A stretch of DNA of 64,000 nt from Ligula intestinalis (Eukaryota > Platyhelminthes > Cestoda > Diphyllobothriidea > Diphyllobothriidae). The stretch covers positions 17,854,750 through 17,918,749 of the forward strand of contig JAYGXS010000009.1 in NCBI GenBank assembly GCA_036362985.1, given 5' to 3'. The notes beneath the pieces are model-generated. The model was not told the DNA's origin. It made no database searches and saw only the letters and a list, made by a program, of their open reading frames with translations. Shown here one piece after another: positions 11,966 to 26,900 of this stretch (position 1 is the first letter of the stretch; the number at the start of each line of letters is the position of its first letter). Both the position numbers and the translations under genes were made by a program.

Positions 11966-14900
11966 CTAGACAGAGCAAAGAAGAAACAGATGTGATGGCC
12001 GGGACAAAAAAATAGTTCTTCGTCTGACTTTTCGCGGATTTCGCCGCGGAGACAATCTACAGAGGCAACAGCAGAAATGGGATGTAGTGGCCATACTAAA
12101 TACGTCGAAGCTATGCTAATTAATGAAACTCCCTCCCCCTATCGAGCAAAGTTACCCGCTTGTGTGCTAATTCCTAGATGGCCGGTGTGCGAATCGTAAC
12201 CTGCTGAACTTTCATCATGCGCGATGGAATTCTTCGTGATGAATGCTCGGCCATCTGGCTCCCTGGTGCAGGCATTAGACAACGCGTTCGCCAGTAAGTT
12301 ACCAAAGTGTCGAATGGCATTAGTTTTTAGAGAATTCAAGAGAGGGAGTGCAAAATCAAACACAGGCAGGTGCTGACTAAAACCTAGCTGAGCCCTTGAA
12401 AACAACCCAAGCGTTGTACACATTTTATGAACTTGTTTGAAGCCTCTGCGTAAGGTAGTTTTCTGGAATTGAGGCAAATGTTTGCCAACTCACCTCAAAA
12501 GCGAAGACAAATGCGAACTTGATGGCCAATATATGCCAGAATGCCGGCAAGTACTCATAGGGCTGTGGATCCCACGGAGCCTGTCGCAGATCGGGATACC
12601 TGGAGAAGGAAGAGGAAAACTTCCGTATATTATTATATCCTAGTCCTACGTTTGATGTCTGGGTGGAGGAAAAACACCAGTACTATCTGAACGGGACTCC
12701 ATTAGAAGAAGTGGACAAGCACAGAAATCTAGGTATTTGGACAGCTTCAAACCTACTGCCCTCTAAAAGAGCATCATGCACTGGGTCAGGTGTGCTTTCA
12801 TAGTGTTTTCGCCCGAACTTGGTTGCGCGGATCTTCAGTTCTTTCATTAGATCGTATTTGGAATACGGACTGCCAGCCGTGGATGAAGAAGGACAGTGAT
12901 CCCATCCAGCAGTGGCAATGACGGACAAAAATGTGGATGGAAGCTCCTGGGGCTCTGAAGCACTGATGAATCTCACTCTGTTTCCCTTATCCTATGAGGT
13001 GCAACCTACTATGGGCATGCCGTATCATCCACAGGCATGCTTGTTCACTAAAATCCAAAGATTTATTTGACTTTATACAAACATGACTCATTTGCTCTGA
13101 TCAAAGAATAGTACAATAAAGCCACTTATAATTGTTTTAATGAGTTTAAGTCCATCAACATAAGCTTTTGTTGCTCAGGTAACAGATGCCTGCTGATGGA
13201 AATTCGACCTTATATTGGCAGAATTTAACGAAAAATTGGGAAAGTCTGGCTAGTGAAAATGTAAAAGTAAAACTAACCAATCATTAGTTAATTATTATAA
13301 ATTAATAAAGTGAGTAATTTAATAAAATAATGATTAATATAAATTCATAAATTTAATAAATTAAATTAAATAATAAGTTAATTATTATAAGTCAAAGGCA
13401 CGCACCTGCAGTACTCTGAACCGTTGAGGATGTCCCGATTGCTTTTAGGGGCAGTGAATCGGTCCACAGACATGTAAGAGAGCGAGAAATTGGTATAACC
13501 CTGCATGGTACGCGTAGGCGAGTAGTATAGTACGTAAACCAGGCGGTTTATGAAGGCGGTGGTGAAAGCAATCAAGCAGGCCTATTTTGAAAAGTCAAGA
13601 AAAAACGGTTTTTAGGATACAGTGATGAAATTCAAGAGCGTGAGCACGGGAGAGGGGGGAGGTGACTTTGATCAGAAACGAGAGCAAAATGTGCAAGCCT
13701 ACATTTGTTCGAATGGCAATCGAGGAGAGGACATCGAGAATGGAGAACCAGATACCTAAAAGCAGAAAAGGCAAAGAGTGAGCAAAAGAAACGCTCTAGA
13801 GGTCGGTTGGCTCGTTTTGAAGACACAAAGGGTAGGGAAGGCGAACCAGCCAAATAAGATGGGTCATAGGTAGAACTCTCAAATCCAAGTGCGAGAATAA
13901 ACCGAATGGGATGCCTCCGGCTTCGGGACGTCAAGACGACCTGGAAATTGCCAGTTGATTAATGACTCGTGAGTACTGTGTATGTTAGGACAGCAGCTTG
14001 ACCAAAGGCTAGCAATCTTTTCGGCTCTCCTATGGCGTCGTGCCTGCCGCCGACCGCAACAATGAATTCTTTGTTCCATGGCCGACTGCCCCCAAAGTCA
14101 TAGGCGTTCGCTCGGCTGGGCGCGATCAAGGACCTTAGACCGGACACGCATGCACGCAAGCCTATGCAAGGCACCGCTGCTCACACGCTTCCAGACGGAG
14201 GCATTTATCACACGCAAGCAAGCAGTCAATCCCAATAAATCGCTCCTAACATCTGGCTACCTTCTTCCCTCAGATGATATATTATTAGAGTTGTGGTTAC
14301 AGTAGCTCGCCATCCTTGACCGCCACAGACTAGGCGACCCGGTACAAGTTGGACGCACGCTTACGTCATTGCCGTCATTACGGCATGTATCCTTGGCTGT
14401 GAGTCGGGCCGCGCGAACAGGGGGCATATCCACGTGCGTGCTGGTGGAGTTGGAATCAGAGACCTAGGCCGCCAGGAGTCTCCACCCCGTCTTATAAGTG
14501 GCTTGCGTCATTATCCGCGTATGTGTGAATTTAATTTTGTGGTCCTTCTCCAGAGTGTGGGTCACCCCTCCGCACTGCCCCTTGGTGTGCTTTTATTCGC
14601 GAGCTAAGTCAACGTCCAGTCTGCCCTGTATAACGGCGGGAACAGTCGCGACATGGTACTAGCTGAAAGACACCAGACTGATCACCTACGTCCTTTATTT
14701 GCATGAGTCGAGAACGCATGGGAGCCGTCGGAAGATGGGCGATAGCCACGCCGAACTCAGGCGTAATACGTCCTATTGGTTCTGACACATTCTTTCTATG
14801 CGGTAGAGGGTGCCAGAGTATTGGTGGCTCTCCTCCGTTTTGGCCCGTCGGCGCGTACGGAGGCAGTGGCTAACAAAGTTGTCCGGGTATCCATTGCCTG

Positions 14901-17850
14901 CCAGATGGTCCCGAGTCTGTTCATCAGGTTTGTTGTAATGCTTTTTTACGCTCTGGAAGAAGGCTCTAATACAGCCGCCTTTATGCGCCACTGGTTAGTT
15001 GTCATGGTGGTTTAGAACCTGAGTTGTCAGGGGCCTTTAAGCACACGATGGAATGTGTGGCGAGGACGTCGAGTAAAAGCAACAGCTCGGCGTTCTTTTT
15101 TTCTCTTGTGAATTATACGCCGGAAAAGATGCTCTCAAGTAGGTTTTGAAATTCTGCTAGTCTGCTCCGTTTGACGAATGCAGCCCCTACCCCACCCCCT
15201 GCCTTTTTTTCTAAAATACGAAAAACACGTCTATTCTTGCTAGAAAATCATTTTCCCCGAATATGACCTCTTGTACAAAGTCGAAAGCTCAGAGAAATGA
15301 AAGCGCTATCCCGATGATTGCACTCTCATCTTCTAAACAGTAAATTGTGTTTGATGAGGACAATCTGCACAGACACATACATTAAGTCGAGGCAATTGGA
15401 GGTGGCAACGAGTTAATCGGCCGCTGAAGTCGAATTCACATGCCATAAGCTTGAAAGATGGTGTGTGATCCCGCAAAGGCCACGTGGGTCCTTGATCGAC
15501 GACAGGCCTCGTTAAAGTCTGTGAAGTCAGCCGCGTCCTAGCATGAGTCAGATAAAATCTGAAACGCATTACTGCTTGTGTGGAACCACCTCCGGCAGAT
15601 CACATTGTCTGCTTCAAGCTACTCTGCTCTAAACCGTTTGTTCGTAAGAATTTAGTAAGCATAACAGCATGGCCTCTTCTAATGCCGGTGGCTGTTCTTT
15701 GTCTTCTAGTCGACACTAGAGCACAGCAAGTTTCGCTAATACAACCGAAGAGATTTGGAGTTTCGTTGGAAGGCAACGCTCTATGTTAGGAAAGTCAAAA
15801 TGTTATTTTTAAACAGAAAAATGATAGGGAAACATAAGTCGTACAATATGCCAGAATTCCAATCGTTTATTAAAAAAGCTAACTTGACTGACGACGTAAA
15901 AGGAACACAAGAAGAAACATCTCTATCTGGCAACGGGCACCGCTGGATCTGAGCTCAGTTTGGTTGAACTCAGCTCCCGCCCGCACGCTCGGCAACATGT
16001 TAAGTAAATCGGGCCCTAAATCTTTGTTGTCAAATTGACTATTCATGGGTGTTTCTGAAACTAAAAAATTAACGTCTTGCCCTACAATCCTACCATGCCA
16101 CTTTCCTCCCTTTTATCTGTCCCCGCAAACAATTTGCATTGAACGCCAGGTATGGTGTCGTCGATGTCGGTTTTATGTGAATTTATTTATGTACTTATTA
16201 CTCCTTTGTTCTCAGTACTGCAACATACGATCCAAAAGGAGATTATTTATATGGACTGGCCCTTGGCGTATAGATTATGTCTCTTGGAAAACTCTGTTTT
16301 TTTTCAGTTGGGTAACCAGAAGCTACCATTTCTAATAGCTAAGGCTCCACTTTTTATCCCTATTCTTTCAGATTGATCTGAAGTAACCCAAAAGTGCTTG
16401 TGCTTCAAATGTGCTGGTAGTAGGCTTAAATTTCATTCACCACATAGCAGGCTGACATTTAAGGGAAGGCTCAGGCCCTACCACCTTGTCATACCCGCAG
16501 AGAAGAGATATTGAACGTAACAGTCAGAGGGCAATTCAGTATGATTTTCGGATATGACCCGCTCCGCAGCCTAAATTCCTAAAAAAAAACTTACCTTCCC
16601 CGTATGTATATGTTTGCGTTTTTTATAATTGCATTTTTCTATCTCCCTTTACTAGCCTGAATCATTTTTCGATAAAACTACAAAATATCGAAGAAGGTTC
16701 GATGTTTACATTCCAGTCATACCCCTGAGCTTCCTGCTACAACAATTTATACGTGCTTTTATTTACTCTTCATTGCTGCTTAGTTTTTCCCGCAAATTTT
16801 CTCAAACATATTTTCCATCCAGGACGCATTCATAGCATGGCCTCTTCTAATGCCGGTGGCTGTTCTTTGTCTTCTAGTCGAAACTAGAGCACAGCAAGTT
16901 TCGTTAATACAACCGAAGAGGCAAAGTCCAAGGAGACACGATCACTGGAAAGCGAATTGTATTGATCCAAATTTTCGGATACTCGCTCAAGTCGATCATC
17001 AGAAACGGTTGGTAAATTGATAGTCTTGTAGTCGACTTTCTTTTTGTCCTACCCGGCAACCGCAGTTAAGTTCTTTTTCATAATGGCCATTGAGTACTTC
17101 ATGGTGCCAGGTTATCGCTTCGTTTGCTTTATTTTCACAGGTATTATCTAATGTTGCCTACACCCACCTTTCTGATACCAATAATCATGATATAACTGTT
17201 GCTTGCCCTGCCAAAAGTGAAATTAAGTGCTCAAAGTAATCTAGGATCGGACCTTAGCATGACTGTCAGGAAAGAATTTTAAAAATATCAGTGAAAAGTC
17301 AGGTCAATGCATTTTCATCCGCGGCCGTTGCCGAATCCAACTGTGGCCGCACCTCCCCGGTGCCTTTTTGTTATTCTGCCTTAATTTTTAGGATCTTTCT
17401 GAAAAGTACGTTCGATGACGGATATCTACGAAATTCATGTCCTTATTTAAATTTATCTTAGAAATCCCTTGCTGTTTTACTTTAATTTTGCCTGCTTTGC
17501 TAAACAAATACATGTTTGATTTTAATGCCGAAAGATTCGGGGTCCAGATATGTCATCGCGTCCATCATCTCCCAAAGGTAAGGAAGAAGAAGAGAGGGCG
17601 GGTTCATGGACCGAATTGTATTTGAACTGACGTTTCGAAAACCTTCTCAGTTCCATCGTCAGAGTGTTGTGGTAGTTGCGTCTGGTGGTCTTGAGTTAGT
17701 CCGCCTTGCCGTTTGCCTCTAAACTCTGACGATGGAAGCGAGAAGGTTTTCGAAACTTCAGTTCATGAACCCGCCCCCTCTTCTTCTTCCTTACCTTTGG
17801 GAGATGGTAAACGCGATAACATATCTGGACCCCGAATCTTTCGGCGTTTA

Positions 17851-17913
<63 letters not shown>

Positions 17914-20900
17914 CGTGGCTCACTAGCCATCATCAGCTAACTATACCCAGCCCCCACCCGACTATCGAACCTGATATCCATTGATCAGAAGTCTAAGGCT
18001 CTAAGCATTGAGGCACTGGCTCGCTGTCTTGCCGGAGGTATTGATACTCGTTGAATAATTTTCACCGATCAATAACAGAACTCACTCGTCCCGCGCCCTG
18101 CCATGGGACTCATTCTCGAGCCCCGCCAGCAGCCGCACAACAGCTAGTAGTCTAGGCAGATAGCACTGCCAGCAAAGACAAGGGAGAGACTGGAATAGCC
18201 ATTCCTGGCTAATAAGCCATCAACAGACTGCCAAACCCAACTCCGAGTGGTGCCACATCCCAAGGCTCGAACCCGCGAACTTTTGATCAGAAGTCTGACC
18301 TTCAGTGTGGAGGTTGCCCCTCAGGGCTACGATTTTTAGTGTGATGACAAGCAGAAGTTAGTTGGTGAGAAAACTCGGAGGTAGTCTGGGAGTCCGGAAT
18401 TCACTGCCAGACGCAGGGTCGTGATAATGTGTATGAAAATATAAATATCACAAGACACCAGTGGACCGATGGCAACAATAAGGGAAAACTGACTGACCAA
18501 TTGTTTTTTCACGCTTGATGACGGGTCTGCGAAGAACACGCAAGAACTTGGCGGCATCGGTGCGTATTTCGAACATGTTGTTCAATAGGGCAAACAGTGG
18601 GGCCACGGGGAAGGCCGGCACGAACATGGTGATAAAACCATATTGAATGACTGAAAAGTTTTAAAAAAAACAAACTCATTAGATAGAGAAAGGAGTGGTC
18701 GCAGTTAAATGGGCCCTGCTTCTATCGCAGGGGGAAGGTAGGTCATAATAAAGGGCTCCTGAGCTTGTTACCATATCATTTTGAAATGGCACCCAAAAAG
18801 AATCGCTGAAGAAATGACTGTCGACTTGAATAAGGACTGTGCGACTCCTAACACCCTATCAAACGGAATACAGCGGTAACTATAAACACACTACTTTCTT
18901 CAATTTTGTAGATACTTTTTATTTACACAAACTTTGATTCTTATGACTATTTGATAGTGTAGATTGGGTAAATCTGTTGTTCGCTATTATTTCACAAATG
19001 ACGTAGTTTTTTACACATTTATGTTTATTTATTAGTTTTATGCAATCTGCAAAACTCTTTGCAACACAACTAATTGTTATGTCTGCCTGCACCACTTCAA
19101 TTGAGTTTTAAAGTGCTTCTGTAGTTTATTCCATATATACCAGTTGACTGATATTCTTTAGAGCAGTTAAAACCAGTAAGGCTCTGTTTCAATAGAAATG
19201 AAAAATTGGGACAAAATCCCATTGCTTTGTTGGCCAGAAGACTCTACTTATTCAACTCGTAGCAAAGCACTGGCGTAATTGTACTTTCAAGAAACAGTAT
19301 TCCTCAGTGAGTCTCCACGTCTTACGGATGCAACACAAATTATCTTTTGAAGAAAAAGATATTCTTTGGGATAAAAAGGTAACTTGAATCAGTGAATTTT
19401 CAAGTCTGGTTCCCCAGCTCGTCTTCGGACTAAAAATAAAGGTTCACTCAACGACACCACAAAAAACGGTGTAAGAGACGAAGACCGCACAACACAGACT
19501 GACTGAGTTCACAACTGCCAATCAAGTCGCACACCATATAACTATTGATTTCTTGTTAGTTCGAAGACGAGCTGGGGAACCAGACTCAAAAATTTACTCA
19601 TTAAAGTAACCTTTAAATCCCAAAAAACATCCTTTTCTTCAAAGCAAATTTCTTCTGATGCGTGTTTTCCAGATTGGGTGAACGAATTATCATGTCACCT
19701 TCCAGGAACTTATGAGTCTTCGTATTGTGAATGAAAACGGTTCACGTGCGTGTTCTTTTATACTTTGTTTCCTATCTTTCAATACTTGAAAAGTGGTTTG
19801 ATTGTCTGATGTCCAACATGCCATTTGCCAAAAATGCGTCGACTTGCCATCAACGTCCACGATGAAGGTAGCACAACATGAAGACCTACTTAAATCTTAA
19901 AAGTAATCAATATCGGTTAACATGTCATACTATGTAATAGAAAAAGGCGCGTATAAGCGCGCACTTATGCGAATGACGAAGATTCAGTGTTTAACACAGA
20001 CAACATGCAGTTAATCGAATGCAACTCACGCATCTCCAGGTACTCCTCAAATAGCGGTCGCGAGCCAGCATCAATGAGGGTGTAATTACTACGACAGTTG
20101 TACAGGGTGGCAATTGTCCTAGCCGCAGCCAATTCTCCCTCTGCACTCGGCACTGGCGGTGCGCTTGGTTCAAGGGAACCGTAGGGGCCTTTTGAAGTTG
20201 ATGCTGCTGCTCGTATCGCTGCCGCGCGTTCCAGCTTCTTCTTTGCACTTCGACGCGCGAAAAGGACTTTGATAAAACGCTTGATTGGTCTGTAATGGAG
20301 GAAAGAGAAAATGGTTGGTGCGGTATGTGCGGTCAAGGCTGATTGAGGCCCTAATCTAAAGTACACGACATGTGAGTGTTCGGCCTGGGAAACGGTTTGC
20401 TTGAAATGCATTGCATCTGCGCGGACAAACCGTGTTGATTAGTAATAACGGCAATAATAGTACTAATGTGTATTTTGCCACAGTGGAGAGTAATCGAGAA
20501 GATGGCTCTCGAGTTCTGCCCCAACTAATGCGTCACGGGACCCAACCTTGCAATGTAGGGGTGAGGTTATCAAATCCACACCACTGGTGAGTTGGTTTGG
20601 AACAAGCAGCCTTGATGGATGTCGGAATTTAGACAAGGGCTATCTTGACTACGCCGATGATATCGTCTTACTAGCTTCAAGCTTTGGTGTTCTACAGTCT
20701 ACGGTGTCACAGATGAACGAACTCGCCAGATCAGGCGATGTGTTTACAGATTTTGGGAAGCCCACAGTGTTTTCATGCTGCATCCCTGCCCGAAAGAAGG
20801 ACGCCCTCGAAGAAGTAGACAGTTTCTAATACCTCGGAGCGAGGTATCTGCCTAATAGACACAGTGAGGGTGACATTGTCTCCCGAATCGATGCAGCATG

Positions 20901-23900
20901 CCAAATTTTCTCAAGCTTTAAAAACTGCCTATGTACCCATCGTGACACCACCATCACCACGAAGGTTCAGGTGTATCGAGCATCCGTTCGGTCTGCCCCT
21001 CTCTATGGCTGTGAATGCTGGGATAAGGTTAACCATAGAAAGGGGCTGTGATTAGGTCTAGGATAAAGGCTTAGTGTTAGGCTTATAACAATGAAATATC
21101 TACCCTTCCCAGAATTATACACAGCATCAGCTTTAATACGTGGGCGGGCGCTTCTACTAAAATATATTTTTTAGGAAGGATCATATAAGTAGTCCATATT
21201 CTTACTTTTGAAAATTCGGATAGTTTACTGAAGTGTCCACTTCTTCTAGAAAGTTCGATTCACCATAGTTTACCAATGCGCTAAACGCCAGTGTAGGCGA
21301 ATGTTATCACGTGGATCTATACATTATAAAGCCAGCATTGGCCAGACAAGGGAAACATAAAACCCACGTAAGCAACTTCGAAGAAAACTAAGGCGAATTG
21401 GCAAATGTAGTTTAACCAATGGAATTTGGTACCAGTCGAATAAGTAGTGGATGTTTTAAATATGTGCTAGAGCAACTACTATATGCACTTCAGTAGGCGT
21501 AATTGTGCTTATTAAACTAAGTTACCGTAGTAGTAGTTGCAGACTGGTTGCTTCTACTGCAACCTGTCTTGGAAATCCCGCTACTACTTCCAGGACTTTT
21601 ATTTCCCTAAAAATAAGTAGTAGTTATAAACCCACTACTAGACACTCGTTAGCTCAGGGAGGTAGAAGTAAGAGTCCGACTTATGACCCACCTTATTTTT
21701 CTGGTTGGCCTTCGACATCCTTTGGGCTTTCAAAAAGACCCTACCACCCTCTAGTACGTTTGTTTTTCTCACTCTTTGCCTTTTCTGTTTTTAGGCATCT
21801 GGCGCTCCATCTTCCCCTCGATTCCCATTCGAAAAAATGTAGGCTTGCACATTTTGTTCTTGTTTCGGTGTGAAATCCCGCAAGTGAAGTGAACTGCTTA
21901 AACAACTTTTCCCCACGCATTTTTTCCTTGATGTTATCGTGTACTACTTACTTACTTGATACTTGATCCGATTAGCTCCTGTTGTTGGATGAATCGGCTT
22001 CACGGATGTCACGAATAGCGGGGCCCATTGGCGGCGGTCAGAGGCGAGCTCTTCACAGACGTTAACACATTGTTTGCTCCAATGCCGCAAGCCGTTAACG
22101 GTTACGAGGCCCATCCGTTCAACGTCCGACTTAACGGTGCTGAGCCATGTCTTCAGTTGACCGCCTTGTCGGTATCTCCAGTTTGCCCTACGAGAAGGGT
22201 TCACGACCAATCTGCAGAGTTCCGTCGATGGTTTGCGCAGGACATGGCCAAACCATTGCAATCGGCGATGCTGGATGTACGATGCTAGACTTGGTAGTTT
22301 GAAACATCTGCGGTATAGCTCAACATTGGAGATTCGATCCTGCCAAAAGACTCTTAAGAGGCGTCGAAGATACCAACTGTCAAAGACTTCGAGCGATAGG
22401 ATGTCTGCCTTTCTCACTGGCCATGTTCCGCAGGTATATACTCAAACCAGTCTGATTGATGCTTTGTATATCAGCAGCTTAGTACGCAAACTGATGTCTG
22501 AGCGAGACCACAGTGGTCTGGCTAGCAGCCTGAATGCATTTCTAGCCTGCGCAATTCGGCTCTTGATTTCGTCTTTGGCCTGTCCATTGGCTAGCATATT
22601 CGAACCCAAATAGCGGAAGCAGCTAACTTCTTCAATGGGCTGACCGCTGATAAACAGTGGTTGTGCAGTTCCCAGGCTAAGCGTCAATTAACACATCTTA
22701 TGAAAAGGCCAGAAAGGGCAGGGAGGGTAAGCAGATGTGGCGAAAAAAAACACTCACGGAATGGTGTTCTCGGTGACAAAGTTGAGAAACTGTTTGCCCA
22801 CCATGATGATCGCCAATTGGATGAACAGTTGGAAGAGGCAATTGCCACCGTCACACTGTAAGGAAGGTAGTCGATGCGTGAGAAGATACCGCAAAAGGCA
22901 ACAAGCACCGAATAAACAAATAGTGGAAACCGAGACATCGACAGGAAGGCAACTTCAATGTAGTTCAGTATATTTAAGAGAAATAGACATTGGTGTGAAG
23001 ACCACACACCGATCTGATCAGGAAACTTGCTTGTCCAGTCGCACGGCAACTTGTAATATATATGGTGAAGTGGAACCATGTACTCGACCACTTGAAACGG
23101 GATGAGGAAGAGAAGATACAACCGGTGGATTATACGTTTGCATCTGCACTCGAACCTAAGCATGAGAGACTGTCATCGTCAGTCCCAGACACCATCTTGA
23201 AAAAACGCTAGGGTCCTCTTAGCCCCCAACTCTTCCCCATTGGGTAAACTTTTGTGAGGTAATATATGCTCCTGCTATGGAAGCGTGCTCACAAATACGT
23301 GATAAGGGGGGTTAAGAGATAAAAGATTCACGTCAAGAAGTGTGACTATAAAAATTCCCTATTTCTCATGAAATGCCAACCGAAAGCCTGAAATGTGTTT
23401 TTTTATTCGAAAAAATTACTAAAGTAATGGTGTAAAATCATGTGGGCTTATCCCAAGAGGTTCCAGTGAAGTCGGGATGTCAGCTTTTGACCAAACTTCG
23501 TTCTGACAGTCTATAAATAGCACACTGCAAACATTGCGCAACTTGAGCAGTATGCATTTTTTCACCGATTATGGACGCTCTTATAAATTAAAATATATTT
23601 TGTAGAAAAAAAGCAAACGAACCATACTTTCTTCAAATTTGTTGGCAGTAAACTACGCCTTCTTCAAATTTTCAAATTGAAAAAGGGTGTCCTTCGATTT
23701 TGAGAGGATTCTAATAATGCCATTTTTCAAATTTTTAGTCACAGCACATCCTATCCGTCAATTTATGAATGCAGTCGATATAGTACACAACACGACCAAT
23801 ATTAATTGGCTGTGTAACATCTTTGTGATATTCCAGAGAAGTCTTTGATGTTCCTTAGACAGAATGCATACAGTGTGTAGTTTACAGACGTTGCGATCAA

Positions 23901-26900
23901 GCGTAAGGACTAGTGGATTTCATAATTATTCAGCAATTTAGAAGGTATATTTATTATTAGGGGGGTTGACAGATTTAAATAATTCAACTGACCCAATTGT
24001 GAAGAATTCGCGGCCTCGATGGGAGTCGAACCCACACAGAAAGGAAGGCTTTCACGCAGCCACGAATTTTAGAATATTTGGGTCGATTTACCCACCCAAC
24101 TTACTGCTATATTAAAGCCGAAGACTTCTTTTCTTCAAGTATAGAATTCAAAGAACGCTTCATTGGTAAAACAAACACTGATTTAGCGCGTTCTTTCCAT
24201 ATAATATATGTTAGAATTCACATGGCTATTCAAAATCAAGACGAAGCATGCTCACTGCCCTTCTTTTACAAAGTATGTTTTTTTGCAAACGGTACAGAAG
24301 AAGTTCGTTCAAAAGCCCCCCATTCTAACGTAACTGTAACATCTTGACATCAGCAGCGGCACGGTAGCTAGTAATTGGTTCGAATCGAAAACATGCGTCA
24401 GCGTTTCGTTTGAGATAGGAAATCCAGTGTGAGTACTATGATTGAGCGTCAAGTAAGGCACTCGGAGTCTGGAGTTGCGCAATACAGACCACTTAAAACC
24501 AGCCAGAGCACTTAAAATCCTTAGAAAATGGCAAGCTCAAATTGTGGGTGACTAATTGACACCAATGGCAATTGAGACTCTTTCAATCCGCGCCTAATGA
24601 TGATTCAGCTGCGCAGTGATGCAATCTCTCTCTCTCTCTTTCTCAGGAGGAGACGTGAAAGGGCGTAATAAGTGCCAAAACGAACCCACAGATCTGACGC
24701 ATTGCTATCACCACAAACAGGAGCCAAAACATAAAAGCTGGCGGCAAAATACGTTTGTGTAATGCACCTCATATGGCTCTAGTCTCAGCATTTTATCCTA
24801 CATAAACGGTGGTTATGGGGTTTTTGGGGGTGCGGAAATAGGATAGGCAGCAGAGGAAATTTTTAGAAGTGTAAAGTGAAAAATTGTAGTCGAATTTGTT
24901 TCCCGCAGCCGCTCGGAGTAAATTGTTCCACTTCGCGCCGCGGACTATACTAATCTAACTCCAGAACGGTAAGTTGGACCCCAGTTAAGTTGAAGTAGAC
25001 GTGCTCCTATCTATCATTTCTAGTTTTCTTTAGGAATTTCAAGAAACTTGCAAGTTGATAATCATGTTTTTTCGCAATACGTTAAACGATAATGCAGATT
25101 AAGAAAATCTACAGATATAAATCCACAACATTTCTAAATGCAATAAAATAAAAATGCATATAGCAGTTAGCAAAGTATATTCCACTGCGTATCCGAATCC
25201 CCCACCCACAGAAACCCTTTAACCACCGTCTTCGTGGGAAAACAGGCTGGGACTAGGGGTTAATGAGGCACACTGCATAAACTACTGTTGCTAAACTGGC
25301 TGCCACGGCAAGGCGAGTGGAGGGGAGGAGAAAAGTAGGCAGATCTAAATGCTGTGACCAGAAGAGCAGACAAGATGAGACCACCGAGGTTTGTGTTTGA
25401 AACCTTCAGTGCACAAATCAAGGGAATCCAGGGAGGCTAGGTATCTGCGTGTGTGAAAGAAAAGCTGTGTTTTCGTTCTCTTTCTTGTTTTCTTCCTCTC
25501 TCTCTCTCTCCATTTCTCTATTCTCGTTTGTTCTCTTCTCCCTCACTTGCACAACCTCGGCTTGTTTTCCTTTTTAGCCCTGAACCCATCCCACCTCGGA
25601 CGACCGATCAGCTAGGCGGTGGCCTGTTGGTGGCGGTGGGGGCGAAAGTGAAGTCGACCCTCAGCGCGCTGCTCTCCTCACTATAATCAAGCTGATGCGC
25701 TTGAAGTTATCACGGTGCGCTAAAAGCCGTGGCTTAGAGGGTTGCCAATAGACGAAATAACTGGGACACCGCAGTCGGCCCAGTGTGTATCTTGTTGTGT
25801 GGAGGGAGAGTCAGGCTCAATGGCTCCTTCCAATTGTGGCCTTCATAGCGCTCCCGTTCACGCGGGAGCCTACCTAGCGAGGCGTGCTGTCGGAACGCGT
25901 GTTGGTCACGCCAGCCGCCTGCGCCCTCTCCGGTCTTCTCGATTTTTGCTTTGACATCGGGTACAGGTGTGAGAGTGGTGAGAGAGAGAGAGAGAGAGTT
26001 AGATTCTCCGCAAGCCGACTTTCACTATAGTCCTGCCGGAGTCCCCACTTTTCTTCAGCTTGCTGAGGCTCGTGGTGGACATGGTCGAGAGCAACGGTCG
26101 AACTGTCTTGCGTGTGATCTTCTGGGGGTGTGTGGAATGTCAGTTCGTAATGAGTGAGACAGGGTACAAAAGTCTGCAAACTATGCGCACCCAATCAACA
26201 AATAGCGTCAGGAAACGTTAAGCGAAATTCCGAGTTGTGTTATCGATTAGGAAAGATTGTCTGGGCGGGCTTGAGCTATCGAACGTCCGACGGCAAAATG
26301 CCAGCCTACGTCAGGGGCCTCTTTCCGGCCATCCGTAAAAACAACATTCGACTAAACGGGACTACTTAAGTAGTATGCATCATTTATACTCATTTTCTAT
26401 TCCCTCATAAGTTGAAATATATGTTACTAAAAAAGTAAGCAAATACATATTCAGTCTTGCAGTCAGTTGACAGCTAATCGCGTCTTGTTCAAATTTGTTT
26501 TCGGTCCGAAAAAATACTTAGGAAGGGTTATAAGATGCACTATGGTTCAACCTTCCTCCAAAATCTAAACACCACATAACGTTCATAAAATGCGTGACTG
26601 GATGTAGACAATGTTGCCTACTTTAGAAATGGCGTTAACAATGCATAGATATGGATGGAGGTCTCAGACTTAAAAAGTATCAAAATAAGAAACTGGTTTT
26701 AAAGGCCGCAAGATATACTTGCTTTAAATGTAAGATTCTAGGAGGACGTAATTGCGTACTAAATGACAAGACGGCTCAGTGGTTAGGGTGTTTGACTCTG
26801 ACCAAAAAGGTCGCAAGTTCGAGGCTCGGGTGGGGCACCACTTGGGTCTGGGTATGACGGGCTGATGATGGCTAATAAACCAGAAATGGTCATTCCAGTC

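Larger units (their letters stand above)
17527..17845. repeat. Inverted repeat with paired hammerhead cores and GAA tract
   Basis: The left arm (17527-17664) and right arm (17724-17845) are imperfect reverse complements, from GCCGAAAGATTCGGGGTCCA through a GAAGAAG tract to CATCGTCAGAG. It has the same layout as 46.1-46.3 kb, and I read it as a solo Penelope-type terminal repeat pair. An (AT)n tract follows at once. Confidence 0.7.

Noticed and set aside
24012..24062. tRNA gene on the minus strand
   Set aside because: Only a T-arm-like hairpin is clear; no anticodon arm or D arm could be placed.
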